Positions 1 through 13,308 are shown, counted from the first letter of the stretch. The stretch: DNA of 64,000 nt from Anthostomella pinea (GCA_963556695.1 CAUWAG010000010.1:6200001-6264000); one strand, 5' to 3'. Made by a program: numbers and translations. The notes: generated by a model not told the origin, from the letters alone.

Positions 1-3000
1 TCATTTGCTACCCGTTACTCTCTACCGGACTGTGGACAGGGTTTGCCTGCCTTCCTATCACGGCATGCATAGGACCTTGACCTGGTAGTTGCTTCACGTC
101 ACTGCCACCTGAAACCCTTGGTCTGTCCATTGGCTTCATACCTACAAGCTCCGACTAGGTCCTCACCAATGCATCATCATGATGCTGTCTGTCCGTTAGA
201 GTTTGATGAGCTCAGCTCTCGTCAGGTGACGGCACTAGAAGAACGGCATACTTCACGCCGGCTCGCCCGAGTCTCCATTGCGATACCTTAGCCACACGGC
301 GGTACACCCGCACATATCACTGTGATTCATCAGTCGAAGCAGGACGTCCCGGGCAGATCACTGAACATCATTGGTCTCACAGAGATGAAGCTATCGACGC
401 AACAACAAAGCCCAGCAGTGCGGTGAGCATCCTCATGTCTGGGGACGATGCTTCTTTATCCTCGAATATGGACCTTTGCATGCTGGGGACCCAGTTTGGG
501 AAGATCTGATGCACGCCTGCGGCCGAAATGCACGATACAATGAATCCATCGCAGCACGATTGACAAGTCATGGTTCTGGGCGTGGCTGGGCTTCAGACCG
601 CTTGCTGGATGAATCGCGTTACGTTGGCCGCTGCCTGCAGGTTGATGCATGCCAGCCACACAAGTTACAACACATGGCCCATGCCTTGCAACTGGGGTGC
701 CAGCCAAGTGGTGGCATACTGGCATATCATAGGGACAATTGCATACACACTATTGCCGTACCAAGTCGACTGCTTATACCTGAGCCACGAGGCCGTCATC
801 ACCTGCAAGATGACCATGGCGATTCTCGACTCTACTGGACGCCCGTGGCATGACAAGATCTCTGCTCTTGTGCCCGACTTCCTGACTTCCCAGCCCAGGC
901 GGATCCGGCCACTTCAGTGACTTACTTCACAGCCCCTCTGCGCTGACACTGATGTCAACAGTCCTGCTGCCTCGCCCCTCGGCAGTTCGCGACGTAACGT
1001 GATAGACATGACAGCGCTACGGCTAAAGAAACCCAGTTTAGACGCCGCTTAAAGGGTCCGAATTGTAGTGATCTTCGCCTCCGGCGCCAGTGGAGTTGCC
1101 GATGCGACAATGGCAGACCGGACACACAGCACCGTCCCCTACATTGCATACAATTATACAGTGTCATGCATGAGAGATGCACACACAGCTCCATGGTTTT
1201 TTGGCGCACAGATACCTCATTACCAACGCTCATGAATGCGCTTATCCCATGTACACCATGCACCATGGTTGCATGCGACTACAGTAATCGTCACTCCATC
1301 TTGCTGCTTGCTCGTTGACACTGGACAGAGGATCCAGTGGTTCCAATCCGATGGGGCCGAGCCAGTGACTCCGCCTCTGTTGTCCCCGGCCCAGGCAGCC
1401 AGGCAGCCCAGGAACTTGGAAGGATTAAAGTCACAAGTGTGCCCTTTAGCTCCTCTTATCCCTTCTGCCCTTCTGCCATAGGGCAAGGGTCTCGAGATCA
1501 CCAGCAGCATCATGACCATCATCACCAATGACCATCATGGACGTGCTCTCACGACCACACCACACCACCATACCGATAACACCTGCCGCTGGTGATCTGG
1601 TGCTAGCTCTCGACTCCACTGGCTGGAGACAGACACAACGGCATTTCCATGTCCACAGTGCTGTTGTCATTTATAGCTACAGGGTTGAATATGCATAGCA
1701 TGGACACAGACACACAGACTCCCAAGCAGCCGGGCTCCCTTGGCCGCCGCCGCCTGACTTCTGCACGGAGGTATGCAACCCTCTTCCTCCCTCGCCCCGC
1801 TGGTGTGACCCCCTGTCTCTTCCCTTAAGTGAATAAAGCGTCATCCACAATGCTGCAGTCGGGATCTGCTATACCTGGCTGCTAACCTTTACGTGCAAAG
1901 AGTAGGTAGTCAGTAGTCCACACTTCTGGACGTAACGGTGCCGTACTCCGTGGACCGTACCTATTCTCTTGTCACTGGTTGTCTCTGTCACGCTGACCCA
2001 GGCAGCCCAGTCACAGCCTACAGGCCACGGATGGGGACTTGCTGGGCTGGCTCACACGCTCCACATGGCCACCCCCCTCTGCCATGCCATGCCACGCCCA
2101 TGGCCTTCCTTTTCTCCCCCTGCGGAAAGTCGGCCTGTCGCAGGCACAATGACTGCACCGCCAGCCAAGCCAGCCAGCCAGCCCGCTTGCGCGACCAGTA
2201 CCACCGCCCACTGGCTACCGCTTCCCCAAGTCTTTTGCCCGTTTTATTTAACACCCTCTGGTCCCCCATTGATTTTCTCCAACCTTTATTTAGTCCCATT
2301 CATCATCCCCATCCATCTCGGCGCCACAGCTGCACCACCGCCCTCACCCCAACACTCGCTTTACCTCACCTTAGGAAGTCCTCGTTGACTCCTGTCATTC
2401 GCTTTTTCTATTTTTTTGTGTTTTGGAGATTTGTATTCGAAAGTACTCGTCATCCACCGTGTCCCGACTCGCCCGCATTGTCTTCATCATCAATACCTCC
2501 CCAGATCACCCCCAGGAACATAAAGCCGCTGCATAGTCCACGACTTCCAAGAACACCAGTTGCTGATAGCCTAATGACATCGCACTCTATATAGAGTCCC
2601 AACCCACCTTCGTTGACCTGTGCTCGAGTTTCCAGAGAGATATTCAATCGCTTAAACACCTGGAAGGGGAACATCCAGCAAGAGAAAAAGAACAGAATTA
2701 CCGACGACGCCATCAACTATATTGTGTCTACCCCGCCGACCTTGCTAATAAGCTCTCGGCACCCTCAACAAGCAACAGCCGACCAGCAGGGGACGCTACA
2801 CCACAATCGACCTATGTTTCAATAACATTGGACGCAACCGCTACTCTCGCCCAGTACTATCAAAACATAGCCGAGGAGGAGGTCATCCGCCTCCCACATC
2901 TACCTTCCGTCTGGGAACATCTGCAACAAGAACCCGCTCCAAACAAACTAGTCGCTCGCTTCCGCCCGGCACGAAGCTCTCTCGTGCCTTGATTTATGTA

Positions 3001-3137
3001 AGTCGTTCCATGAGCTCGCCTCGTACTCCGCAAGGAAGCCCCGAGTCGCCTGTCGGACCCTCGAGGCGCACAAGACTCAATATACTGATGTGTAATGTTT
3101 CAGTTCATTCGTTCAACTTTATTCTACAGCTGTTCCA
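1..3137. other. no gene recognised; upstream region of the Zn2Cys6 gene
   Basis: No frame in this stretch shows a recognisable domain or a convincing exon chain. The longest open frame, at 1938-2594, is Pro/Ser/His-rich and overlaps another long low-complexity frame, so I treat it as chance. Pyrimidine-rich tracts between about 2200 and 2560 and an AT-richer patch near 2400 are typical of a fungal promoter and leader, and probably belong to the transcription factor that starts at 3138. Confidence 0.5.
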
Positions 3138-5181
3138 ATGGCTGGCCCAGGTGGTGGTCCCCCACGACGCAGGTTTGTACCAACGTGCCACATGTGTCCA
3201 GGTCCAGCATGCTGATTGTTACTTTCAGTCACACCAAGTCGCGCAAGGGCTGCGAGAATTGGTACGCAAGACCCGTAACGAGTGGCCAGACGTATCAGTG
3301 ACTGACTTGCATCTGTAGCAAACGTCGACACATCCGATGTGACGAGAACTTCCCCCAATGGTACGTGGCAGCCCACACATCTCGGATTTGTCATGTCCGG
3401 TTTGCTGACATCTCCCTAGCCGCAACTGCACGAAGCACAAGGTTCGGTGCCCGTACAATGATTCGCCGCTCCCCGATGAGAGGGCCGCGAGCCCGGATAA
3501 GCCTGACCTTATGTGGACTCCGGAGATCGAGGCTGCCATCGAGCAATGGCAACGATCAGGAGTCTTCCCATTCCCGGGCCTGAACATCTGCCCGGCACCC
3601 ATGCCCCAGTACTTCTCCGCGGAGGACCTTCGCCTGATCTTCCATGTGGCTGCTATCTGCAATGAGATGAGTGCCATTGACGCCAACGGTTTCACCTTGT
3701 GGACACGTCAAATTCCCACGTATGGCCCGGCCCTGTCTGTTGCCGAGTACGCCCGCTGACACCTCGAATAGCATCCTCCAGATCGGTGCGACTCACGGTT
3801 TCGTCATGCATGCCATGCTCGCCTTCTCCGCCGAGCACATTGCCTTCCTGACCACCTGCCCGCAGGTGGGCAACATGGCCTACGAGCACCGTGGCATTGC
3901 GCTTAAGGGGTTGCAAGAAGCCATTGGCTCGTTCTCGCCCGAGAACTCTGACGCCGTTCTGGCTGCCTCTCTTGTGCTCTCGTGGCAGGCCACAGATTGG
4001 TAAGCAATAGAATGCATCTACCCGCACGATCATCACTAACCCGGCTGTCTGATAGGCGAAGCTGGACCCAGCTGATGCAAGGAACCTCCTCGGTAAGGAT
4101 ACACGCATTGCCTCGAAATGGATTGCGCTAACATTAGAACGCAAAGGTCATCGACGCCATGGAACCATGGAAGCGCACGTCCCAATTCGGAGACTTCATT
4201 GCCGAAAGCAGCACGTTTCCCACTGCTCCGCCATCGCCCAGTCCGGATCACCGGCCTCACCAGCCGCGCAAGGAGGACCTCGACGCGTTCCAGCAAACCA
4301 TCAACCAGCTCACCAAGGTCGAGGCTCATTTGAAGCAGAACAGGGAGGATGCCCATCTGGTACAGCAGCTCGTATGTTTCCTCAAGGGTGCACGCAAAGT
4401 CAGCCCCATCCAGTCCATCGAGGATCAGTTCGACCGCCTCCGCCCGCTCCGTACCTGGCTCTTCTGGCTCCCCGTCATGTGCCTGAAGGAGAATGGCACG
4501 TCCCCTAGTGCCTTGATCGTCATTGCGCATTACTACACGGCTGCGATCATGATGGAACGTCTCTTTCCCGAAATCGGTGCTGCGTACTTTGGCAGTCTGG
4601 CTATTGGACCGGTGGAGGAGATCGCACGAAGGCTGTTCTCGATGAACGTCTCTGTGGGTATTGAAGGTGACTTCCAGACGCCGTTGGCGCTCATGGAATA
4701 TCCTATCGACGCCGTCACCGAGTTCCGCTCGAGGATGGGCTGGGTTCAGCCGGCTCGCACGCAGTCCTTTCCGCAGTTCGACCAGGCCAATTTCTATATG
4801 GACATGAGCGACAACATGTCGCAGGGCACGCCGCCTTCCACGACGTCCTACTTGCCGTACACCGACAACCCTCCATTCAGTTGGAGCACCGAGGACCTTT
4901 CCATGCTGGCACCTGAGCAGCATGAGCATGGCAGTGCCGTCAGCCCATTGACGCTCTCGTCGCCTTTCCCCAGCGGACAGTATTTGAACATCCCGTCGCC
5001 TTCATACGGAGGATACAGTCCGGCTTCGTCAACCTTCGGTGAAGGCTCCGTCGCCTACAGTGATCACGAGGAGTTCGGCTCCTTCGAGACGGGAATGTCT
5101 GGCTATCCGCCACTCGGCTCGGCAGGGTCCAGCAACTTTGGTCTTGGGTTTGTCTCTCCAATCCAGGCCGTGTGGATCTAG
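3138..5181 (+). CDS. Zn2Cys6 fungal-specific transcription factor (Upc2/Ecm22-like type)
   Basis: Nuclear DNA-binding regulator. Seven exons give 572 residues with phases that all agree: 3138-3172, 3229-3261, 3319-3360, 3420-3719, 3772-3999, 4056-4092 and 4138-5181. The binuclear zinc cluster is assembled across the first four exons: Cys at residues 20, 23, 30, 37, 40 and 47 (C-x2-C-x6-C-x6-C-x2-C-x6-C). It is preceded by a basic HTKSRKG stretch typical of fungal regulators with a Fungal_trans_2-like domain, such as the sterol regulators Upc2/Ecm22. The middle is a helical regulatory region; the C-terminal 150 residues are rich in Ser, Pro, Gly and Tyr, as in activation domains. The start at 3138 is the ATG that joins in phase to the zinc cluster; an ATG at 3010 would need an extra intron that I cannot place. 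The target pathway is not shown by the neighbours. The class is secure; the Upc2 resemblance is weaker. Confidence 0.85.
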
Positions 5182-5213
5182 AAGTCACATTCCCACATTG
5201 GCCTCCGTCTGCA

Positions 5214-5561
5214 ATGGAAGTGGACAACAGATTGACCTTGGCGCCCAGGACCCCAACTGCTCAGCATGCTTCTTCGAGTTACCTCCCCCTCGAGATGCCG
5301 ATGCATCGGCTGGATACCACCCCGTCCGCGACCCTACAATCTCCAGCCTTTCAGAACATGCCCTCACCGTACTTGAACCCCCAAGAGTGGTATGGAGCTC
5401 ATCAGAGAGAATCGACTACCCCACGAGAAACCACCCCACTCTCTCTGTCGGCCCCATCGCCTGTCTTCATGCCGCCTCAGCTCTTCCGACACCACCATCG
5501 AAACAGCTCCTCAGTCTCATCAGCGCCTGTTTACTTCAGGCGAGAGAACGATGAAGTATGA
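5214..5561 (+). other. open frame just after the Zn2Cys6 stop, possible alternative C-terminus
   Basis: An open frame starting with ATG at 5214 runs 115 residues and is rich in Ser, Thr, Pro and His, with motifs such as SPYLNPQEW and PPQLFRHHH. Its composition resembles the tail of the transcription factor ending at 5181, but it lies in another frame. I could not find a GT-AG pair of reasonable size that joins the two in phase. It may be 3' untranslated sequence, an alternatively spliced tail, or a remnant after a frameshift. Confidence 0.25.
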
Positions 5562-8500
5562 GCGCGGCTTCTCTGAACACCACCGGACCACCTTCAGCTC
5601 GATTTTCCCCAACACCACTTTTAATACCTTTTCAAATTTTCGCACAGACGCAATTGCACACCACACTCCTTGACAGGCATCAAAGATACCCACACGTCTC
5701 CATCGACACAATGATACCCACGATCCCTATGTTATACGAAACGCATAATACATATTGCATAATTCACCCAGCTTACGACACTCCTTACGACGACACCGAA
5801 AGATACCCCCATAGACATTCCTTACGCAAGATACCACACCATAGACCGACCTTTGACGCTCCTTACGAATTACGACGACTTCTATGCACACGGCATAGAA
5901 TCTCAGCCACTCCTTACGAAAAATTGCGTTGTTTGAAATTACCAGGATACCCCACCTCACCTTTTGCCGAATTGCATAGCGACTGTTTATACCATTTTGT
6001 CCGGGAACCAAAATCGACGACCTTACGGGCGGTCTGTCATCGCATTGGGACGGCGTTTTTGTTTTTTGTGCATTCATGGTTTTTGAGCGCCCCGTCGACC
6101 GCGGAAGGGAAAGGAATGGTGACGAATTTTTCGTTCCGCAGACGTACCATGCACGGGCGAAACAAGCAACAGACGCTTTTGAGCGGTTGCATATGAAGTT
6201 TTAGGAGTTATTGGCGCACGTGTTACGACTGCACAGGAGGAAAAGCAACCGCCAGAGAGGGAAGAGAGCCTCGCGCATCGCGAGATGACTCGATGTCGGA
6301 GCATCCAGTTATCACTTGTTGCTCACAGCATTGGAGGACTTGAGAGAGCTGACGCCTACCCATAATGGGATTGGGCCGCAAGGTCGGCCTAGTCAGCTTG
6401 CGGATATCTAATCCTAATAATAATTGACGATGATGTTCTCCTTGCACCTCAGACGCTGTTTTTCTCTCGACAGTTGTGATGGCTGATTATCGTTCCATTA
6501 AAGCATATAGCAACGATTATTCGCTTGACGTACCGATGATGGATAGCTCTATGACGGGATGACTAATTTCTGCTCCGTGCCCCCCTGAATCCACCGTTTC
6601 TATCCGTAACGTCCCCGACCCACGCCCTCCCCTTTCCAACATCCGGAAGTAGCTTGCCTACCTACTTAGGTATACGGCCGCATCGGAGCCCCTAACCCGA
6701 TGACAAGTTCATGCTGCCAGCGACCTGGACGACGACCACATGCGCAAGGCAATGAATGTACCTGCGCCAGTTGGGTCCGGCAGGGCTGGTAGAGCCAGCC
6801 AGCCAGCCCAATCAGGCCACGCGCCGAGACGGCAGACGCATGCAGGGGTCGGTCGCATGGCTCAGTCAGACTTCAGCCTCGGTATACGAGGTGTCCGGGG
6901 CAGCAAGCAGACAGCTAAGAATATATTTATGCGTCTTCATAGACGGACGAACGAATGGCGCCTAGCTAGGTAGGTAAGTAGGCTCGTTGACGATGGTTCG
7001 TGGAGTGAGTGCAGGTTGCGTGCATGCAGGATGGTCAAGCACGCTGTTTATTTCTGGTCCCGAGGGCGCGGAACCGCGTCAGCACGTTCAAGTTCCGGGT
7101 GGCTGGCTGGTGGTGCAGATGGGGCTTTACTACCTGCGGTCTGATTCAAGTGGTCCCTGTTGGCCGTCCCGTCCCATCCAGCCAGGCAGGCCTCGCGTAC
7201 GCTGTTGTTGGTATACGTACGCAAGGTCCCAGCCCAGCAACTTGTCGCGTCTCACACTTCACACTATCAGGGCCGTTGAACCCATGGCAAGCACGCCTAT
7301 GCGGGCTAGAGAGACAGCAAGCAGTGTACAGGAATCTACGCTATGTTTGACTAAGTAGATATACATCACCGCAAGGGACTTGGCGGTGAGCAGTCGTCGT
7401 TTTTCTTCGTTCCACATGAGACTACCATTACTGAGGCCCCTTGCTCGCACGAACAATCATGTCCGGCGAGGTATTCATTCCTAATTTACAATGCTTCGTT
7501 CGCTAGCTGCAGTTGGATTTATGATTATTGTCACTTGGGTTATGTACGCACATCATCATGTACCAAGCGGTTTAGCCATACATCGCCATCGTAGCGCTGG
7601 GCCTTGCGTCCTGCCCCTTGAGCAGGTCTATCCACGTCTTGGAGGATGGATGGATGGAAGCCCTAGTCTAGGACCTTACCTGATAGGTAAACGATTGCCA
7701 TGTCTTCGGAACTATTGCGGAAACGAGGTTCAGCAAGTTGTAGGTAGATAGATAAGAGTCAAGTAAGTTCTTGCTCACTTTTCCACTTGACGGCCGCCTA
7801 TCCCGAGTGAGACTGGAGTAGGTACATACCGTGACTACTCAGTGCTAGGTACATGATATCCAAACAATACCAACACAATCTGACCGCTTTCCAAGGTTGG
7901 AGTGACGCGAGACGGTGAGAGAAGGGCTTGTTTGAGTAGTACATGCGTAGTACCAGCTGCCACGTGAGCAAGCCACGAACAAGCATGATTCCACCGTGTC
8001 GCCAGGTAAGTCAGGCCCACAAGGTCGAGCTGATCCATGGGGAAGCCCAGCGTCCGGGGACCATAGGTCCCCGAAGTGAGCACGGAAGGGATATGAGACA
8101 GCGGCACTCGGGCGGGATGACGAAGACTCGGGACGGTTAGGTGTCACGTTACAGAAGCGCTCGACGGCCCCCGGTAGAAGAACGAGGGCAGAAATAGAAA
8201 CGCATGGCAAATGGGGAGGGAACACAGTGTGGTCTTCAACAACGCCTCGAGCGGCCATAGGACCGACCATCTGCGTAAGTCATAGCCTCTAACGTTAGGG
8301 GGTAGACAACGCGAGTGGTATACACTCACTACGTACCTAACCTAATGCACCATGCACTATGCACAACGCACAGTAGCTTAGCTGGTCAGGGGCATGCAGT
8401 GGTGTACTGTGATACCCTCAAAGCGGCATCAACGTCCGTCTCTGCAGCTACGGTGCTTGCTTCTAGAAGCTCTTTCTTCCATCGACGCCGAAAGCACCTT

Positions 8501-9053
8501 GCATTGATTACGTGGCCTCATGAGAGAGTGCATGCCTGGGTCATGTGGGCGTTAGTATTGCCCCGGAGAGGTCCGACTGCGGTCTGTCTTACCATTATGC
8601 CTGTTTACCTGCCAGGTACCAACCAAGCTGCCCGGGGTGGTGTCGGAGCCCGATCCACGGCGGGAGAGAAGCTCCTGGCCCGGAGTCCTGGAGAGACTGA
8701 GGGAGTCAGTCAGTATGGATCAATGGCTGGCGAGTTGCGGCTTCGGGTCTCTGAGATGATGCTCTCATTTTTCAGCACGATTCTGCTAATAACTTGGCTT
8801 GCTGGATGGAGTCTTGACCAGAAGAGCTGCAGATCCGTCCGTTACGAGGCTGGTCGACGCCGTACATGCCATTTACCAAGGCAAGGCCTACATGCAGCTG
8901 CTGCAAGCACCTAGCTGGCGCAATACAGAATCGCCCTTGTCGTGCATATCGTCGAGTGACACCGTACCTGACCTTGCCCAACCTTAATACTATATCCGAT
9001 ACCTAGCGTCAGCGTATCTTAGGGGAAGGAGGTGGAGAAAAAGCACACATGGT

Positions 9054-9077
9054 GGGGGGGGGGGGGGGGGGGGGGGG
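9054..9077 (+). repeat. mononucleotide run (G)24
   Basis: Twenty-four consecutive G bases, read directly. Such runs are length-variable and are often miscounted by sequencing. No gene is visible across it. Confidence 0.95.
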
Positions 9078-9528
9078 TAGGGAAAGAAGAATTACTGTGT
9101 TGGACCACAGCAAGGATAGGTAGACGATTGCACCTTGCAAGGTAACAAACAAACCCAGTTCCCATCCCGTTGTTAGCAAGCTTTCGAAAGTCGACAGCGC
9201 CGCAGTGCCAGCACTCCCTCACCGCTTCGTTTGCACGACGATAGAAAAGAAGCAGAAGCGCCTGTACTCTCCTACTTACCACCGTGTCTGCCAGCCAGCC
9301 AGCCCCTCCCTCCGTAACACGACCGCAACCCAGGCCCCCCAGGTCCCCCAGCCCAGCCCCCCGCCGATGCGTGATGATGCGATCTTGGGTTTCTTGGTGA
9401 CCAGAATCTCGTATTCGCTAGTCCCCCGGTAACGCCCAGCAGCGCCAGCGGACCCGCGCGCGAAACCCCTGTCACATCCTCCTCCCGCAGCACTTGGTAA
9501 CGGGGAAATCAGGATCAGGAAAGGAATT

Positions 9529-9551
9529 AGTGATAAGTGATAAGTGATAAA
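9529..9551 (+). promoter_or_regulatory. three tandem GATA-factor core words
   Basis: The word AGTGATAA occurs three times in direct succession, giving three GATAA cores 8 bp apart. GATA factors such as the nitrogen regulators AreA/Nit2 and the iron regulators bind HGATAR sites, often paired. The site is about 1 kb beyond the 3' end of the P450 and has no downstream gene, so a regulatory role is only a possibility. Confidence 0.25.
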
Positions 9552-10571
9552 ACCGTGGGTTTTGTGGTTACCGGGGACTCTAGGGTGTAATCCGTTATCG
9601 CTGCTGTCAACTGAGACATGAAGGCAGGAGGCTCTGCTGCAATCGCATGGAATCGCCGAGGGCGGCCAGTGACGTGATGCCATTCGGAACGCCTTGCAGC
9701 TGGGCGGGCCCGCCGATCTGGCAACGTCGCGGTAGAGGCCATCCAAAAGCAAAGATGCGCCTTTGCACTGCCTCCGGCAGTGGAAAAAGAACAGAAAAGC
9801 ATGGGGCCGGGAGGGCGGTAGTAGGATGGATGGGTCGTCTTGTATGAACGTTACCTACCAGCACAGCGGACCTCCAAATGGATGGCGGCATCACTTGTCG
9901 CGATGTAAGTCTGGTGCTTCAAATTTCGGTGCGCGGCTTCTTGTGCAAACTAGCTTTCTCCAATTGCGGGTTCGGAGAAGTTGAGACCCAATGGTTGCCA
10001 GATAAGCACATGTTGAAGCAGTATGCGTCTCGTAGTCGAGTTGACATGTACCGCCTATTTTGCAAATTCGCTGCCTCTTCCTAACTCTTCGGTTGGACGG
10101 CCAGGCGGAAGGGGCCATACTTGTCGCTACATTTCCGAAACTAGGATCCTCGGATGTGCGCCATACTCATCGACGATATACTCATATCGAGACAACGCCT
10201 TCGTTGACAGACTGAGGCCGGCAGAGAAGTCAATCATACTTTCAACGGATTCTCCATCTACATGGACATCAGGATTTGTCCGAAACAGTTTCTTACGTGG
10301 TCCAGTGACACTGATCGTGACGGTACTCTTAAGCCATTTGAAGGACTCACATCAGCGAAGGACACCCTTCCCGGGCAGGATTTGCGCCTTCGAGAGACGC
10401 CGTCTTTTAAAAAGATACTCGAAGTTAGAAGAATCGTACCTGGCAGTGGTTGTGAACGCAAGCAGTCACTGCGAATGAACCCCAAAACACCTCCGATAGT
10501 CGGTGGCTCAGCATGGTATATGAATCACATGACTTGTTATATTGTCGCCTTGATCGAAGCTAACGTACCCT

Positions 10572-12305
10572 TCAACCCCTCCTCCTGATCCTGATATTCG
10601 CAGCCATCGGCGGTATCCTATTCATCCCAAACCACAGGTTCTCAGCGCGCCGCTCCTGGATCTCGAAGTCGTAGTTCGTCACCAGATACGCCAGCATGAG
10701 CTTCAGCTCGCTCGACGCGAAGAAGCGGCCCGGACACGCGTGTCGCCCGTGCCCGAACGCCGTGTACTCGGGGCTCGTGCTGGCGAAGGCCTGCCTCGCG
10801 CGCTGCACGTATGACGACGACGGTGCGTCACCGTTGGCGTTGGCCTCGGCTGGCACGATCCGCTTCTCTGCGAACCGGAATGGCTTGAAGACATGCGGAT
10901 CGGGGTAGAGTTCGGGGTCGTGGAACACGGGATATGATGGTGCGCATACCATGCTGCAGCATTCACAGTCAGTTTCAACTCCTATATGTGGTTGGCGATC
11001 TACCTAGAGTTCCCAGACATGTCCCAGGGGTAACGAATCCCAGGACATGTCCAAGAGAGAAAGAAACAGAGCTCAAGATGGTACTCACAGGCCCTTCGGA
11101 ATCTTAAGGCCCGAAGGCGTCGTAACGCCCTCCGGCTTGACGACCGAGCGAATCGAAGCAAGCGTCACGAACGAGTTGACGCGCTGCGACTCGCGAAACA
11201 CGCTGTCCAGCTTCGGCATGGCCGCCAGCGCGCGCTTGTTCCACTCGCCGCCGTGCTCGGCGAGCACGGTGGTGATCTCGTCGCGGAGCTCGTCGATGTA
11301 CTCCTGCCGGGAGCTCGCCAGGTCCAGGATGGCGTGCGTGATGGCGAACGACGACGTGTGGATGGAGGCGAAGTTGAGCAGTAGGATGCGGCCGGCTAGC
11401 GTGTCGGGCTTGCTCATGTACGGGTCGCCCGAGGCGTGGGCCTGGTTCACGGACCACTGGAGGAAGTCGTTGGATGGAAGCGCCTTCTTCTCGGCACCGG
11501 TGGCGTCTGTCCCCGTGCGCTGCCGGGCATCATAGTCGGCCAGCCGCCGCAGCACCTCGGGCCGCATGATCTTGTAGAACTGGTTCGTGTGGATGCGGTT
11601 CGGCAGCGTGAGGAGGGGCGCCACGAACGGCCTCATCGGCGGCCAGATGAACCGCAGCACCGTCGAGGTCAGCGGCACGTCCTGCGCAAAGGCCATTCCC
11701 GCCTCGAGCAACGCGGCGTCGCGGCACAGTGGCAGGCCGACGAAGACCCGGTTCGTCGCTTGTCCAATAATGCGTTTCAAAGTGTCGTACACGCAGATGG
11801 TCCTGAAGCTGCCGTCCAGGCCCCAGAGCTCGTCAACCACGTGCTCGATCTCGTCGATCAATTCCGGGACCAGATTGCCGGTCTCCCGGGTCAGGAGCCC
11901 GGAGACCAGACTCACGTGCACGGGATTGCGGCCGAGCTCCGGGTCAGTGAGGGTGTGGTCGAGCTGCAGCGTGTACATGATCTGGTCGTGCATGCTGATG
12001 TCGAGGTCGGGCTGGTCGACGAGCCACTGCAGCTCCCGCGGCGGCAGCATCACGTGGTCGGCTGCGCCGGCGATTGGCATGATGCAGGCCTGGTCGCGGT
12101 ACTGGCTGTAGGCGACCTCGACGGCGGTCTTCATGTCCTTTGCGTTCCGCCATCGCGCGCGTGTGAGCGGGAACCACTCGCCCGGCTTTGCGCCGATGAT
12201 CGGCAGTTGGGGCAGCCTGGATGGGCGGAGTAGCTGGTACAGCACGTAGCCGGCTACGAGCAGCGCCGGGGCCAGCACTGCTGGTCGTGTGAGGACGTCC
12301 AACAT
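10572..12305 (-). CDS. cytochrome P450 monooxygenase
   Basis: Heme-thiolate monooxygenase of 532 residues in two exons (12305-11089 and 10953-10572) with a 135-bp GT-AG intron; the joined frame reads ...IPKGLMVCAPSYP... without a break. A hydrophobic anchor lies at about residues 9-27, followed by the proline-rich hinge RPSRLPQLP, so the protein should sit on the ER membrane facing the cytosol. The I-helix motif is represented by FASIHTSS. The K-helix ExxR is at 371-374 (ESQR), the PxRF-like segment is FKPFRF, and the heme loop FGHGRHACPG starts at 472, making Cys479 the thiolate ligand. The layout resembles fungal P450s of the ent-kaurene oxidase/CYP68 kind, often found in secondary metabolism, but the substrate cannot be read from the sequence. 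No synthase, transporter or regulator of a metabolite cluster lies next to it. Confidence 0.92.
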
Positions 12306-13176
12306 CGTAGTAGAAGCAAAGGAGGTATGTTAGATGGGTGTTGTGTTGTTCCAAGTCTCACCGAAGCGAATCGGGACTTGAGACCTTTTAGACGATCAAC
12401 TTGGTGTTGGCCGGGGTCTCCATACGCCGAGATGCAAGGGATTGTGGATCCCCGAAAGGCATCGACTGGTGGGCATGCTTACCCCAGTGGGCAACACCAA
12501 GAATCTGACCTATGGCATCTATGATATCGATGCGACATGTCAGATTGGATGCGCATTGTGCACGACCTCCTGTTAGCTGACCGGCTTCTTCACGCAAGGT
12601 TGGTTACATTCAACGATGTGACAAAATATCCTGCAGGTCGTGATGATGCATACACACTCTGACGAAGATCAAAGGCGGGTCAAACCAATTGCGGTGGGAG
12701 GGACTCTTTGATGATATGAGGATTGTGCTATTGGCAAGTCAGGGAACCTCGAGTGCGCGATGAGAGGGGATACTGTTACCCACAGCAATAATTCTCCCCA
12801 GTCTACCGTACGAAATGTATGGTCTACCGTACCACGGGAGTGCCGCAAACGGCCCAACATGCTGCTTCTTCGTTGGACCCCGGTTACTTCGCCTCGGGGC
12901 AGAGAATGAAAGGACTCGAAACTCAGGCAGGCGTCGCAGCCAACATGTGTCACGCTGGACGACCGCCCCTGACGGGACGAACAAAGAGAATGCCATGAGT
13001 TGGTCGCACCACAACCCAAAACACCTGCCAACCGAGACGGTCAAACAGTCATGTGTCGCCAAATCAATCAGTCACAGGATGTTTGGCCTCGAATGTCGAG
13101 GTCACGCGGCTCGGTGTTGGTCAGACGACCCTGGGTGTTACGGGGACTGTACTGCCTGCCTACTGATGCACTCGGG
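12306..13176. other. region between the P450 and the 13.3-kb gene, no gene seen
   Basis: This stretch should hold the promoter of the minus-strand P450 and the promoter of the plus-strand gene at 13.3 kb. No domain-bearing open frame was found on either strand. Confidence 0.5.
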
Positions 13177-13184
13177 TATATAAT
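13177..13184 (+). promoter_or_regulatory. TATA box of the 13.3-kb gene
   Basis: The sequence TATATAAT lies 125 bp upstream of an ATG in a very good initiation context (GCCACCATGTC). A TATA box usually sets transcription start about 30-60 bp downstream, leaving a leader of roughly 70-100 bases. This supports the idea that the downstream open frame is, or recently was, a real gene. Confidence 0.5.
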
Positions 13185-13308
13185 GCCTCCTTCTTGCAGT
13201 CTTGCAGGGTGAATTTCAACATCCTACGGACTTTTGCTTATCCCACTCATGCACCTACGACCCGGCAAACGAACAACGTTACTCCGTCTTTCACAAACAC
13301 CTGCCACC

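Larger units (their letters stand above)
5562..10571. other. 5-kb stretch without recognisable genes
   Basis: I see no conserved domain or consistent exon chain on either strand. The stretch contains loosely repeated GATACCC and CTCCTTACGA words between 5690 and 5960 (the latter at 5781, 5859 and 5910), short TAGG-type runs near 6655 and 6963, a run of 24 G at 9054, and a cluster of GATA words at 9529. Open frames of 60-200 codons occur but have no family features. Confidence 0.45.

Noticed and set aside
1938..2594. 218-codon plus-strand open frame
   Set aside because: Low-complexity Pro/His/Ser composition, overlapping long frames in other phases, no domain; more like promoter DNA.
11436..12233. 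265-codon open frame antisense to the P450
   Set aside because: Arises from GC-rich codons of the P450 read backwards; the P450 has all its motifs.
10572..12305. P450 as part of a secondary-metabolite cluster
   Set aside because: No synthase, terpene cyclase, transporter or adjacent tailoring gene; the SDR is 18 kb away among housekeeping genes and the Zn2Cys6 gene is 5 kb off with a gene-free gap.
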